From the NCBI RefSeq assembly GCF_019977755.1, contig NZ_AP025144.1:1488001-1552000 (forward strand): a stretch of DNA of 64,000 bases, given 5' to 3'. Both the position numbers and the translations under genes were made by a program. Source of the DNA: Vibrio penaeicida (GTDB taxonomy: Bacteria; Pseudomonadota; Gammaproteobacteria; Enterobacterales; Vibrionaceae). Below, piece by piece: positions 36,389 through 45,656 of this stretch (position 1 is its first letter; each line of letters begins with the position of its first letter). The notes beneath the pieces were generated by a model that was not told where the DNA came from, made no database searches, and saw only the letters and a list, made by a program, of their open reading frames with translations.

Positions 36389-37496
36389 TCACACACGTAG
36401 AAGGCTGCTCAAAGCAGCCTTATTTGGTGCTTCTGCGCCATTTTTAACGGTCGCTTGCTCATCAAGAGGGCAAAAGCACGACTCTTCATATGCCCTGAAT
36501 TCGCCTGCATTGATAGGATGCTCCATTCTAAACCGCGATAAATACTTTGCGACGGTCGCAGATATAGAAGGCAGCCCAATCCACCAGATCCCGCTTCCTG
36601 CAAGAGGCCATGGTGTGGCAATCCACAAAAATGGATCACTGGCAGTGGTCTTTGGTCGAAGACCAGGTGCTTTCTTCCAGCCTTTTGATTTTCATACTGG
36701 TGACATGTTGCCGATTGTAGCAGCGAAACCTGAGCGTCATTTTTATGGGCACGGCGTATTTTCTCCTGATGGGCAATTACTGTATGCCACGGAAGGGGAA
36801 AAAGGCTCAAGTCGGGGGATCATTGGCGTTTATGACGTTGCTAGAAATTTCGAAAAGGTTTCTGAGTTCACAGGGTTTGGCTTAGGCCCTCACGAAATCA
36901 TCATGTTACCTAGCGGCAATTTAGCGGTGGGAGTCGGTGGGGTTCACACCAATGGGCGCACACCGTTAAACCTCGAAACAATGTCGCCATCCCTCACCTA
37001 TATAAGTGCTGAAGGTAAAATATTAGAGCAAGTATCTCTTCCAGATAACAAGTTGAGTATTCGCCATTTAGCCTATGGAATTGATGATTCCACTCACACT
37101 CAAGATCTCGTTTTTTGTGGGCAGCAGTATCGTGGTTCACCAGATGATTATCCAGCTCTGCTCGCTGCCCATCGATTAGGGCAACCTATGGTTCAATTTA
37201 ACGCAGAACCTGAGCAGTGGGCGCGCTTTAATCACTATATCGCAAGCATCGCTGTTGCGGGTGATTGGGTGCTAGCCACATCTCCAAGAGGGAATTGCTA
37301 TGGAATATGGCGCATATCAACTGGAGAATTATTGGAAATTGAATCACTTCCTGATGCTTCGGGGGTTGTTGTTAATAACAATTCTTTCAAAATAAGCTCA
37401 GGTGCAGGAAAGGTGATTTCACGACCAGTTCAAGGTGATGAAAAAAAATATTCATCCGGTATTCATTGGGATAACCACTGGTCGGCGATAATCTAA
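36378..37496 (+). CDS. DUF1513 protein, Tat-exported, possibly lipidated
   Basis: 372 residues. The N-terminus has a twin-arginine motif (RRRLLKAALFG) and a possible lipobox TVAC, so it may be a Tat-dependent lipoprotein that folds before export. The body shows short repeats of beta-propeller type (HGVAIHKNGSLAVVFGRRPG; GHGVFSPDGQLLYATEGE; GLGPHEIIMLPSGNLAVGVGG), consistent with DUF1513. This family co-occurs with imelysin and DUF1111 genes in many marine bacteria. The role is unknown, probably periplasmic iron handling. It overlaps the preceding gene by 11 bases. Confidence 0.85.
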   Translation: MVTDHTRRRLLKAALFGASAPFLTVACSSRGQKHDSSYALNSPALIGCSILNRDKYFATVADIEGSPIHQIPLPARGHGVAIHKNGSLAVVFGRRPGAFFQPFDFHTGDMLPIVAAKPERHFYGHGVFSPDGQLLYATEGEKGSSRGIIGVYDVARNFEKVSEFTGFGLGPHEIIMLPSGNLAVGVGGVHTNGRTPLNLETMSPSLTYISAEGKILEQVSLPDNKLSIRHLAYGIDDSTHTQDLVFCGQQYRGSPDDYPALLAAHRLGQPMVQFNAEPEQWARFNHYIASIAVAGDWVLATSPRGNCYGIWRISTGELLEIESLPDASGVVVNNNSFKISSGAGKVISRPVQGDEKKYSSGIHWDNHWSAII

Positions 37497-37577
37497 AAAC
37501 TGATACAAGTTTTTACAGTATTTTTTGCCATACTTTAGGAACACATATATTAGAAACTAAAGTAAGTGAGGCTGGCT

Positions 37578-39206
37578 ATGGGATTGAAGAAGTGCTGTTT
37601 TTTCATACTTATAGCTATGCTTCCGTATTTTTCGTCAGCGAACAATTACTACGCTGCAACATGGGTAAACAGCTCAACCCCAATAGGGGTGACTTTATCG
37701 CATCAAGACGCCATCACTTCGCTTTACCACGAATATCAATATCAACCTATTTGGTTTCAATATGATGCGATCGTTGCGTTTGAATCTCAGTTAGAAAACC
37801 TAGCACTGTCGGACGTAAGTGAGCTTTTTTATAAAAGGTTGATGGCACTCAAAGAAGCTCGTTATCACAATCGCTGGCAAGAGTTTGATGTTCTGGCGAC
37901 AGACACTCTCTTGAATTACATCAGCTATACAGAGTTAGCTCAATCTATGGGGAAGGGGTGGTTTTTTGGAGGAAGAGTACCTGCAACCCTGTCTCTTCCT
38001 TCTGAAATCAACTTGAATGCGTTTCGTGTAGCGTTATCTCAGGATAAGCTGGTTGAGTTTATTTCAGCTCTGGCACCGCAATCCCCTCTATATTCCAACT
38101 ATCAATTTGCGATTCGTGAGCTCAAGCCATGGCTTAACATCTATTTGAGCGATTACACCCAAAAGAAACGATACGCTCGTCGTGGAGATAAGCTTTCACA
38201 TAAACGTGTATTGCTTAATCGACTTGAGGTGTTGAGGTACGACGTGTCGTCGGTAGATCTTTCAACTCAAAACAATGCAGATAAACGATACGATGCCAAC
38301 CTTGAAGTGCTGATCAAACAGTTTCAAACGCAGCATGGTTTAGAGCCTGATGGCATTATTGGGCCTAAAACGATCAAATGGATTAATGTGTCAATTGAGG
38401 AACGCCTTCGTCTCATCGCGTTGAATGCACAGCGGTTGCGTATCTGGCCGCTTCAAAGAGATCGCATTGTGCTGGTCAACGTTCCTCAATACTCCATGTC
38501 GTACTGGTTAGATGGGAAAGAAACCTTTTCTTCTGATGTGATTGTCGGTCGCCCTTCTAGGAAGACGCCTTTGATCGATACCAGAATGGATTCAGTGATT
38601 GTGAATCCGAGTTGGAATGTGCCTCGTAAAATCATGGAGAAAGACATATTACCCAAGGTCATCAACGAGGAATCGTATTTGACCAGCCATAACTACGAGA
38701 TTGTAGAAAGCTGGCACAATCGGACGTTGATCGACCCAAAAGAGATAGATTGGGCAAGCATTGACCCTAAGCAATTTCCTTATCGCATGCGTCAAACCTC
38801 CGGGCCATTTAATGCGCTAGGTAAATACAAATTCAATACCCCAAATAAGAACGCGATCTTCTTGCATGATACGCCGGCTAAGTCGTTGTTTACTCAATCT
38901 CGACGGGCATTCAGTTCTGGCTGTATTCGTATTGAGTCTGCAGAGAATTTTGCGCACCTTTTGTTAAACACCCATTCCAAAATGCGCCCCAGCCATCATG
39001 AAAGAATAAGCCGAAAAGAAACGGTTGCGGTGGCATTAAAAGAGAGGATACCTGTTTCCATTATTTACCAAACGGTATGGACGGAAAACGGGCAAGTTCA
39101 ATATCGCAGTGATGTGTACAAATACGACCAACTGAGTCGTAGTTCAAATTTTGACGCTAAACTTACAAATTTGATCAATTTAAATAAAAATCTTTCTGCT
39201 CAATAA
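37578..39206 (+). CDS. ycbB: L,D-transpeptidase, YcbB-like
   Basis: 542 residues from ATG 37578 (GAGG 7 bases upstream; a GTG at 37566 is less likely). The signal peptide ends near SSA (about residue 21). A peptidoglycan-binding domain lies at about 235-275 (FQTQHGLEPDGIIGPKTI). The YkuD catalytic domain has HDTPAKSLF and SSGCIRIE, with the nucleophilic Cys near residue 455. It makes 3-3 crosslinks or attaches proteins to peptidoglycan in the periplasm. The order ycbB-ycbK-ycbL is the same as in E. coli, which supports the assignment. Confidence 0.9.
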   Translation: MGLKKCCFFILIAMLPYFSSANNYYAATWVNSSTPIGVTLSHQDAITSLYHEYQYQPIWFQYDAIVAFESQLENLALSDVSELFYKRLMALKEARYHNRWQEFDVLATDTLLNYISYTELAQSMGKGWFFGGRVPATLSLPSEINLNAFRVALSQDKLVEFISALAPQSPLYSNYQFAIRELKPWLNIYLSDYTQKKRYARRGDKLSHKRVLLNRLEVLRYDVSSVDLSTQNNADKRYDANLEVLIKQFQTQHGLEPDGIIGPKTIKWINVSIEERLRLIALNAQRLRIWPLQRDRIVLVNVPQYSMSYWLDGKETFSSDVIVGRPSRKTPLIDTRMDSVIVNPSWNVPRKIMEKDILPKVINEESYLTSHNYEIVESWHNRTLIDPKEIDWASIDPKQFPYRMRQTSGPFNALGKYKFNTPNKNAIFLHDTPAKSLFTQSRRAFSSGCIRIESAENFAHLLLNTHSKMRPSHHERISRKETVAVALKERIPVSIIYQTVWTENGQVQYRSDVYKYDQLSRSSNFDAKLTNLINLNKNLSAQ

Positions 39207-39227
39207 CTAACCACTACTATTAGGTCC

Positions 39228-39265
39228 AACCGTCAATAATTTGAGCTGCTGGCTAATTGACGGTT
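39228..39265 (+). other. Inverted repeat between ycbB and ycbK
   Basis: AACCGTCAAT / ATTGACGGTT, a perfect 10-bp stem with an 18-base loop and no T-run. It may be an mRNA structure or an operator. No function is assigned. Confidence 0.4.
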
Positions 39266-39317
39266 ATATCAATTGTGGTTACTGTCGCGACTTTGCAAAC
39301 CGCGCTAGACCATTGAG

Positions 39318-39869
39318 ATGACAACACGAGAACTCACTCGCAGAGATTTTTTACGCAGTACCGTTTTAGTTGGTGCTATGGCAACTCTTCCTTTTACTCC
39401 TTCAGTACTTGCAACATATGCAAATCAGCCGCGAACATTGGTACTCAATAACCTACATACGGGTGAATTGCTTGAGTCTTGCTATTTCGATGGCAAACAG
39501 TATGTGTCAGACGAGATGGCTCTTATAAACCGTTTGTGCCGCGATCATCGTCGAAATGAAGTGCATGCAATGGATAGAGCTTTATTCGATCAGATAAATG
39601 CCATTCAGCGCATCATTGGCAGTGAAGCGGAAGTTCAAATCATTTCCGGATACCGATCGCCAACAACGAATGAAGCGTTACGTAAAAAATCCAAAGCGGT
39701 CGCTAAAAAAAGTTACCACATGCAAGGAAGAGCGATCGATTTTAGATTGGATGGCGTTCGGTTGTCCGAAGTTAAAAAAGCGGCACTATCCTTAAAAGCG
39801 GGCGGAGTAGGGTATTACCCTAAAAGTAATTTTATCCATATTGATACTGGTCCCGTTCGGGCTTGGTAG
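39318..39869 (+). CDS. ycbK: Peptidoglycan endopeptidase, YcbK/MepK-like (DUF882, M15 fold)
   Basis: 183 residues. A twin-arginine signal (TRRDFLRSTVLVGAMATL) means Tat export. The M15/DUF882 zinc site is seen in SGYRSPTTN, SYHMQGRAIDFRLDG (His and Asp ligands) and FIHIDTGPVR (third His). E. coli MepK cleaves peptidoglycan crosslinks, including 3-3 bonds made by L,D-transpeptidases, so it is a functional counterpart of the preceding gene. Confidence 0.9.
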   Translation: MTTRELTRRDFLRSTVLVGAMATLPFTPSVLATYANQPRTLVLNNLHTGELLESCYFDGKQYVSDEMALINRLCRDHRRNEVHAMDRALFDQINAIQRIIGSEAEVQIISGYRSPTTNEALRKKSKAVAKKSYHMQGRAIDFRLDGVRLSEVKKAALSLKAGGVGYYPKSNFIHIDTGPVRAW

Positions 39870-39955
39870 CTTTCTTCAGCCCGTCTCTTTGCTTGTAAAA
39901 ATTTAAGGTAAATGTCATAGTTCTTGGCAGTTTAAGTCTATACAAGGTAAGGAAA

Positions 39956-40609
39956 ATGAGCCTTCAATATAGAGTGGTGCCTGTCACTTCTTTCCAACAA
40001 AATTGTTCCATTGTCTGGTGTGATGTAACCATGGAGGCCATTGTGGTTGATCCTGGGGGCGACGTGCCAAAACTGGAAGCGACAATCAGTGAATTGGGCG
40101 TTAAAGTCGTAAAGATCGTTCTCACTCATGGTCATTTAGATCACGTTGGTGGCACTGAAGAGCTAGCGCAATCCCATAAGGTTGACATCATTGGACCGCA
40201 CAAAGCCGATAACTTTTGGTTACAAGGTCTAGAAGGGCAAAGCCAAATGTTTGGGTTTCCATTAACTGAAGCGTTTGAACCAACTGAATGGTTAAATGAG
40301 GGTGACATCGTCACCTTTGGTAATGAGAAGCTTGATGTCTTCCATACTCCTGGTCACAGTCCAGGGCACGTTATTTTCCATAGCTACGCATCCGAGACGG
40401 CATTCGTCGGCGACGTGTTGTTTAATGGTGGTGTAGGAAGAACGGATTTCCCACAAGGTGACTTCGATACTCTCATTCGTTCTGTTAAAGAGAAGCTTTG
40501 GCCGCTTGGCAATGATGTGAAATTCGTACCGGGTCATGGTCCTGAATCAACATTTGGTCGTGAAAGAGCAACTAACCCGTTCGTAGCAGATGAAATGCCG
40601 CTCTATTAA
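39956..40609 (+). CDS. gloC: Metallo-beta-lactamase-fold hydrolase, YcbL/GloC (glyoxalase II type)
   Basis: 217 residues. The zinc motif THGHLDHVGG and downstream ligands in HTPGHSPGHV, GDVLF and PGHGPES are complete for a dinuclear site. GloC hydrolyses S-lactoylglutathione and related thioesters in the cytoplasm. Short length and lack of a C-terminal helical domain distinguish it from GloB. It lies 86 bases after ycbK, in the same order as E. coli. Confidence 0.9.
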   Translation: MSLQYRVVPVTSFQQNCSIVWCDVTMEAIVVDPGGDVPKLEATISELGVKVVKIVLTHGHLDHVGGTEELAQSHKVDIIGPHKADNFWLQGLEGQSQMFGFPLTEAFEPTEWLNEGDIVTFGNEKLDVFHTPGHSPGHVIFHSYASETAFVGDVLFNGGVGRTDFPQGDFDTLIRSVKEKLWPLGNDVKFVPGHGPESTFGRERATNPFVADEMPLY

Positions 40610-40621
40610 GAGTGATGATGC

Positions 40622-41296
40622 TTACACGCTTTCCTTGTCGGCTGCTGCTAGATATCGTCTAACTAAGCCGACAAATTCATCGCCACTTCTATCTAAATCC
40701 GACGTAGAAATAAAAATATCGTATCCAAAGTTTTCTCGTTGATACGCCATTCTATTTGCCAGCATGGCTTGTAACCCTTTGTACTTAAAGCCGCTGGGGG
40801 TGACAAAATGCTTGGAATCCAAAACCACATCTTCAAAGGGCGTATTCTCCTTTCCTGATTGCTTCATTCCTAAATAAAGCAAAGACCGTTGTTCCAAAAG
40901 CAGCTGTGTACTGATTCTTGGGCAAATGTTATCAAGATAAGGTTCGTAGTCCTTTAACTTGATACCAATCCAAGGAATGGGTTGGTGCCACCCCTCTTTC
41001 TCGTAAGTGCAAATATCGACCTGACTAATGTTGCTCCATTTAACAACCCAGCCCCCTTTGAACATGTGTTGTTGAAAATGGGTCGCTGTTAGGGTGAAAG
41101 ATACTTTACTCTTTTCAATAAGAAAGTGAGTGACAATAAAAAAGGTTAGAAGACCAAAAAGTGACAGTAAAGCTTGTGGAATACCTGGTGACAGCACGAG
41201 CAGAAAAAAGGCAATCAGTGTTGCCAGTGCCATCACTACTTTTCCAGTAGAAGAGTAGTAACTGAACGGTATGTTGGTTAGGTGCACGGTATTCAT
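40622..41296 (-). CDS. DUF2982-type membrane protein
   Basis: 224 residues. Two adjacent hydrophobic helices at about 18-38 and 41-60 (VVMALATLIAFFLLVL; LLSLFGLLTFFIVTHFLI) are followed by a PH-like cytoplasmic domain (FKGGWVVKWSNISQVDICTY). It matches my memory of DUF2982, a family confined to Vibrio and relatives, of unknown role. It is convergent with gloC, 12 bases between stops. Confidence 0.75.
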   Translation of the reverse strand: MNTVHLTNIPFSYYSSTGKVVMALATLIAFFLLVLSPGIPQALLSLFGLLTFFIVTHFLIEKSKVSFTLTATHFQQHMFKGGWVVKWSNISQVDICTYEKEGWHQPIPWIGIKLKDYEPYLDNICPRISTQLLLEQRSLLYLGMKQSGKENTPFEDVVLDSKHFVTPSGFKYKGLQAMLANRMAYQRENFGYDIFISTSDLDRSGDEFVGLVRRYLAAADKESV

Positions 41297-41493
41297 AATG
41301 TTGCTCTATTCAATCCCTTTGAGTGATAGCTCCGGCTTCAGGTTCTGCTTAAATAATAGCCTTTCGGCGGGTCTTCCCCCATTTTTACGTTGAAAGTTCC
41401 CGATAGGCTACAAATTAGTGTCAGATTTTGGTATAAATCGCGCTTCAAATTTTTCACCACTGCGCGGTATAGCAGTGAAATGGAGAAAACCCA

Positions 41494-41862
41494 ATGAGAC
41501 TCGCTCACAAACGTAAAGTGCAGGCTAAACTGCAAAAACGCATCAAAGCGACTTTAAATGTGGCTAAAGCAGCTCCTGAAGCAAAGAAGCCTGCTGCTAA
41601 GAAAGCCGTTGAAGCAAAAGTGGAAAAGCCAGCTGTAAAAGCGCAATCCACTGTTAGCTTAACGCCAAAACAACAGAGTGTTTTGGATATCGTTGCAAAG
41701 AATCCAGAAGGCATTAACCCTAAAGGGATTGGCCTAGAAGCTGGTCAAGAAGACGCGAAAGCGGCATCTTGGGCAACAGGTGCTCTAAAAAAACTTCTAG
41801 AAGAAAGCCTAGTAGTGAAAGAGCAATTGGCAGGCAACAAAGTTGTTTACAAGCCAGTATAA
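41494..41862 (+). CDS. Lys/Ala-rich protein with a winged-helix-like C-terminus
   Basis: 122 residues. The N-terminal half is very basic (HKRKVQAKLQKRIKATL) and has AKK-rich repeats like histone H1 tails (EAKKPAAKKAVEAK). The C-terminal half (about 52-122) is compact, TPKQQSVLDIVAKNPEG then LKKLLEESLVVKEQLAG, which looks like a winged helix of MarR or H1 type. It is probably a DNA-binding, nucleoid-associated or regulatory protein. Monocistronic, with a terminator about 100 bases downstream. The name 'MarR-like' would be a guess. Confidence 0.75.
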   Translation: MRLAHKRKVQAKLQKRIKATLNVAKAAPEAKKPAAKKAVEAKVEKPAVKAQSTVSLTPKQQSVLDIVAKNPEGINPKGIGLEAGQEDAKAASWATGALKKLLEESLVVKEQLAGNKVVYKPV

Positions 41863-41962
41863 ATAACCTCAACTCTGGATATACACTCAGTGTCGATTTA
41901 GCGCCATAAATTACGCTGTTCTTATCCAAAGCAGAGACTAATTAGCGATTCGAATCGTGATG

Positions 41963-41985
41963 AAGCCCCAGTTTTGGGGCTTTTT
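41963..41985 (+). terminator. Terminator after the Lys/Ala-rich gene
   Basis: AAGCCCCA / TGGGGCTT with a 4-base loop followed by TTT. Confidence 0.85.
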
Positions 41986-42384
41986 GCTTTCTTTTTTTTC
42001 AATTAATTTAACGTAAAAAACGCAACAGTTCGTACGTACATTTCCTAAACGCTTCAAATCCTACCTTGCTCAACCTGTTGAAATAAAAAGTTTAATAATT
42101 ACAGATATCTATTGGATTACGTATATCTACGTAAGACTAAAGTTCTATATGCTCTCAGTGTAAATAATTACGTCCGTGCTCACCCTAATAGGTTAATGGG
42201 TTGTAATAGGGCATTGTTGTGTAATCCAAGTGAGATCCGGAAAGGTTCTAGCCTAACTTCTTAACGTTTTTGGTGAAGAGAAGGTATGGGTAACAAGAAT
42301 ATCTGGATGTAGAGGTCACTTGGGTATATTCGCAACACCATTCAGGGATGGTTTGTGAGCAAACACAACATAGGACGTGAAACA
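41986..42384. other. Upstream region of the TRAP operon with a degenerate Vibrio repeat
   Basis: A 399-base AT-rich stretch that must hold the dctP promoter. At 42306-42327 it contains the right end of the Vibrio palindromic repeat (GAGGTCACTTGGGTATA), and at about 42221-42241 a decayed left-end match (AATCCAAGTGAGATCC). It looks like the wreck of a MITE-like element. No gene was seen. Confidence 0.5.
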
Positions 42385-43482
42385 ATGAGTCTCTTAAAAA
42401 AATCAATTCAACGCACTCTAAAAGGCACTTTAATCGCTGCTGCGGCATGTGCTGCAATGGTGGCAGCTTCCGCAAGCGCGGCGGACAAGGTGTATCGACT
42501 AAAACTGGCTGAAACTTGGGGACCAAACTTCCCAGTATTCGGTGATGCGACTAAGAACATGGCGAAGATGGCCGAAGAAATGTCTAACGGTCGTCTACAG
42601 ATTCGTATTGACTCCGCGAACAAGCACAAAGCGCCTCTTGGTGTTTTCGATATGGTGAAATCGGGTCAATATGATATGGGTCACTCTGGTTCGTACTATT
42701 GGAAAGGCAAAGTGCCTAACACGCTTTACTTTACGTCTATGCCTTTCGGTATGACACCAGCAGAGCAGTATGCTTGGTTCTACCATGGTGGCGGTATGGA
42801 GTTGATGGATAAGGTGTACTCACCGCACAACTTGATGTCTTTCCCTGGTGGTAACACAGATATTCAGATGGGTGGTTGGTTCCAAAAAGAGATCAACTCG
42901 GTTGATGACTTAAAAGGCCTGAAAATGCGTATCCCAGGTTTTGCTGGAGAAATCCTTGCAGAGCTAGGAGCGAAGCCTACAAACATTGCACCAGGTGAAC
43001 TGTATACCTCATTAGAGCGCCGCACCATTGATGCGTTAGAGTGGGTTGGTCCATCGTTAGATTTACGAATGGGTTTCCACAAAATTGCACCTTACTACTA
43101 CACAGGTTGGCATGAGCCAGGTTCAGAGCTTCAATTCCTTGTGAACAAGCGTACTTGGAAACGTCTACCAGATGACTTGAAAGCTATCCTTCAAGTGGCA
43201 ATGAAAACAGCGGCGTACGATATGTACACGCAAGCAACCCATGAAAGTGGTAAAAACTGGTCAACAATCAAGTCTGAATATCCAAACGTTCAGGTGAAAG
43301 ATTTCCCTGCATCCGTAATGAGTGCATTACGTGAAGCGAATGATCGTTTGTTAGCGAAACACGCTGAAAGTGATGAGCTTGCAAAAGAGATTCAAAAATC
43401 TCAAGCGGATTACTTGAAGCAAGTTCGCTCATGGACTGACATTTCACACCGTGCTTACCTGAACAGTCAGGCACAACAATAA
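42385..43482 (+). CDS. dctP: TRAP transporter substrate-binding protein
   Basis: 365 residues from ATG 42385 (AGGACG 9 bases upstream). The signal peptide ends near ASASAA (about residue 32). The DctP fold is seen in YRLKLAETWGPNFP, GQYDMGHSGSYYW, LKGLKMRIPGFAGEIL and GELYTSLERRTIDALEWVG, where the conserved Arg of the carboxylate-binding motif is present. It binds an organic acid in the periplasm for the DctQM permease. The particular substrate is unknown. It is followed by a hairpin and the permease genes. Confidence 0.93.
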   Translation: MSLLKKSIQRTLKGTLIAAAACAAMVAASASAADKVYRLKLAETWGPNFPVFGDATKNMAKMAEEMSNGRLQIRIDSANKHKAPLGVFDMVKSGQYDMGHSGSYYWKGKVPNTLYFTSMPFGMTPAEQYAWFYHGGGMELMDKVYSPHNLMSFPGGNTDIQMGGWFQKEINSVDDLKGLKMRIPGFAGEILAELGAKPTNIAPGELYTSLERRTIDALEWVGPSLDLRMGFHKIAPYYYTGWHEPGSELQFLVNKRTWKRLPDDLKAILQVAMKTAAYDMYTQATHESGKNWSTIKSEYPNVQVKDFPASVMSALREANDRLLAKHAESDELAKEIQKSQADYLKQVRSWTDISHRAYLNSQAQQ

Positions 43483-43526
43483 TTCGGTCATTAGACCCTA
43501 AAGATAAATAGGTCAAAGAACCTGCT

Positions 43527-43548
43527 GCTGGGTGAGTCATCACCCAGC
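43527..43548 (+). promoter_or_regulatory. Hairpin between dctP and dctQ
   Basis: GCTGGGTGA / TCACCCAGC, a perfect 9-bp stem with a 4-base loop and no strong T-run. In binding-protein operons such hairpins protect or partly terminate the first message, so that the periplasmic protein is made in excess. That role is inferred. Confidence 0.6.
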
Positions 43549-43704
43549 TTGTGCTCAGTCATTTTCAGTTGAAATGCTTTAGTGATTTGAGTACATAAGC
43601 CCAAGAAACATCAGGGTCTACTTCGATTCTACGCCCCCCTTAGATTGTCGACGTAGTACTGAGTAAGACCCTGACCTCTCGTTTGTCTTTCCAAGGAGTA
43701 TGGA

Positions 43705-44229
43705 ATGAGAAGCCTCATTTACATGGAACGATTCTTTAACCGTATCAGCGATGTGCTGGGTTGGATCTCCAGTATATTATTTCTATTACTGCTGCTTAAT
43801 GTTGTTTACGACGTTGTAATGCGGTATGCCTTTAACGATGTATCCATTGCCTTCCAAGAGATGGAATGGCATTTGTTTTCTGCTGTTTTCTTGCTGGGTG
43901 TACCTTACGCACTCAAAGCGGGTGGGCATGTTCGTGTCGATATTTTTTACGAGCGCCTTTCTTACCGAGCAAAAGCGATCATCGATATTTTGGGCACCCT
44001 CTTTTTCCTATTTCCCTTTTGTCTTCTTGTTGCGTGGTATGGCATCGACTTTGCCAAAGAATCTTATGCTCTAGGAGAGACATCAGGCGATCCCGGCGGA
44101 TTGCCGTATCGATGGATCATTAAAGCAGTGATCCCAGTTTCTTTCTTCTTCATGGCGGTTAGCGGCATTGGTTTACTGCTTAACTCATTGAATAAGATTT
44201 TTAACCCAAGCCCAGCTCATACCAGATAA
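43705..44229 (+). CDS. dctQ: TRAP transporter small permease subunit
   Basis: 174 residues with four transmembrane helices (about 16-37, 50-68, 88-110 and 130-155). The DctQ pattern is MRYAFNDVSIAFQEMEWHL and VRVDIFYERLS. It forms the small membrane component with DctM. A GGAG lies 8 bases before the ATG. It ends 15 bases before dctM. Confidence 0.92.
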   Translation: MRSLIYMERFFNRISDVLGWISSILFLLLLLNVVYDVVMRYAFNDVSIAFQEMEWHLFSAVFLLGVPYALKAGGHVRVDIFYERLSYRAKAIIDILGTLFFLFPFCLLVAWYGIDFAKESYALGETSGDPGGLPYRWIIKAVIPVSFFFMAVSGIGLLLNSLNKIFNPSPAHTR

Positions 44230-44244
44230 CAAGGAAGTATTTTT

Positions 44245-45528
44245 ATGATTGGAATTGTCATGTTTCTGGTTGCGCTGGTGGCTTTGCTATTAGGGTTTCC
44301 TGTCGCGTTTACCTTTGGTGGTATTGCTCTGCTCTTTGGCGTGTGGGCTGAAGGGGCAGAAATGTTTGCCTTTATGCCGTATCGCATAGAATCCATTATG
44401 CAGAACACGGTTTTGATGGCTGTACCACTGTTCATCTTCATGGGGCTTGTTCTGCAAAAGACCAAATTGGCTGAGCAGCTGCTTGAAGCCATGGGGCGCC
44501 TGTTTGGTACGGTGCGCGGTGGTATCGCGATATCGACAGTGTTAGTCGGTGCGTTGCTTGCAGCCTCTACTGGTGTGGTTGGTGCTTCTGTCGTGGCTAT
44601 GGGGCTTATCTCTTTGCCTGTCATGCTTAAATATAAGTATGACAAGGGCTTAGCTTGCGGAACCATTTGTGCTTCGGGCACGTTAGGTCAAATTATCCCA
44701 CCTTCTATCGTATTGATTCTTCTTGGTGATGTATTAGGGGTTCCTGTAGGGGATTTATTCCAAGCAGCTGTGATTCCTGGTTTAGTGCTGGTGGGCGCGT
44801 ATATTGTTTACATCTTAATTTACGCAAAAATGAACCCAGATGCAGCGCAGCCTATTGATCGTGATGAATCTGTTTCTCGCCGTGAAGAGGTGATAGAAGC
44901 GCTAAAAGCCGTTGTTCCTCCTTTGGCTCTTATCGTTGTTGTTCTAGGTTCAATTTTCGCTGGTGTCGCTACGCCTACAGAATCGGCAGCGCTTGGTGGT
45001 GCTGGTGCGATAGTTTTGGCACTTTTATATCGTCAATTTAGTTGGAGCATGGTGTACGAGGCGTCGAAAGAAACCGTTAAAGTTACGGCAATGGTTTTCG
45101 CTATCTTACTCGGTGCAACGGCGTTTTCTATGGCGTTTACTTATACAGGTGGTGATTACCTAGTTGAAGAGTGGATGTTGCAAATTCCAGGTGAAAAATG
45201 GGGTTTCCTAATCATTACTATGCTGGTGATTCTGATTTTAGGTTTCTTCATCGACTTCGTAGAAATTTGTTTCATCATTGTTCCTATATTGGCGCCAGTT
45301 GCCGAGCTAATGGGCATCAACATGGTTTGGTTTGCTATCTTGATAGCGATGAATCTACAAACCTCTTTCCTAACTCCGCCATTTGGTTTTAGCCTATTCT
45401 ATTTGAAAGGGGTTGCTCCTAAAGGAGTCACAACGAGGGATATATACCGCGGTGTGATGCCTTTTATCGCCATTCAAGTTGCGGTTCTAGGTTCAATCCT
45501 TGCTTTCCCTTCTTTCTACGGAATGTGA
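44245..45528 (+). CDS. dctM: TRAP transporter large permease subunit
   Basis: 427 residues, the usual length, with about 12 hydrophobic segments. Characteristic DctM stretches are ASTGVVGASVVAMGLIS, CASGTLGQIIPPSI, ATPTESAALGG and LQTSFLTPPFGFSLFYLKG. It couples uptake of the bound acid to the sodium gradient. A perfect hairpin follows, but the sensor gene starts only 51 bases after it, so some read-through is possible. Confidence 0.95.
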   Translation: MIGIVMFLVALVALLLGFPVAFTFGGIALLFGVWAEGAEMFAFMPYRIESIMQNTVLMAVPLFIFMGLVLQKTKLAEQLLEAMGRLFGTVRGGIAISTVLVGALLAASTGVVGASVVAMGLISLPVMLKYKYDKGLACGTICASGTLGQIIPPSIVLILLGDVLGVPVGDLFQAAVIPGLVLVGAYIVYILIYAKMNPDAAQPIDRDESVSRREEVIEALKAVVPPLALIVVVLGSIFAGVATPTESAALGGAGAIVLALLYRQFSWSMVYEASKETVKVTAMVFAILLGATAFSMAFTYTGGDYLVEEWMLQIPGEKWGFLIITMLVILILGFFIDFVEICFIIVPILAPVAELMGINMVWFAILIAMNLQTSFLTPPFGFSLFYLKGVAPKGVTTRDIYRGVMPFIAIQVAVLGSILAFPSFYGM

Positions 45529-45578
45529 TCTCACGATTATTGCTATCGCTAGTTTCGTTGAAAGAATGGGACTTAATG

Positions 45579-45605
45579 CCTGCCTCTGATACAGTCAGAG
45601 GCAGG
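45579..45605 (+). terminator. Hairpin after dctM
   Basis: CCTGCCTCTGA / TCAGAGGCAGG, a perfect 11-bp stem with a 5-base loop and no real T-run. It may be a processing or partial termination site between the transporter and the two-component genes. Confidence 0.6.
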
Positions 45606-45656
45606 TTAAACGTTATCCCCAAATAGTTTCAACGCTTGGGTGAAAGAGGGAATGGA

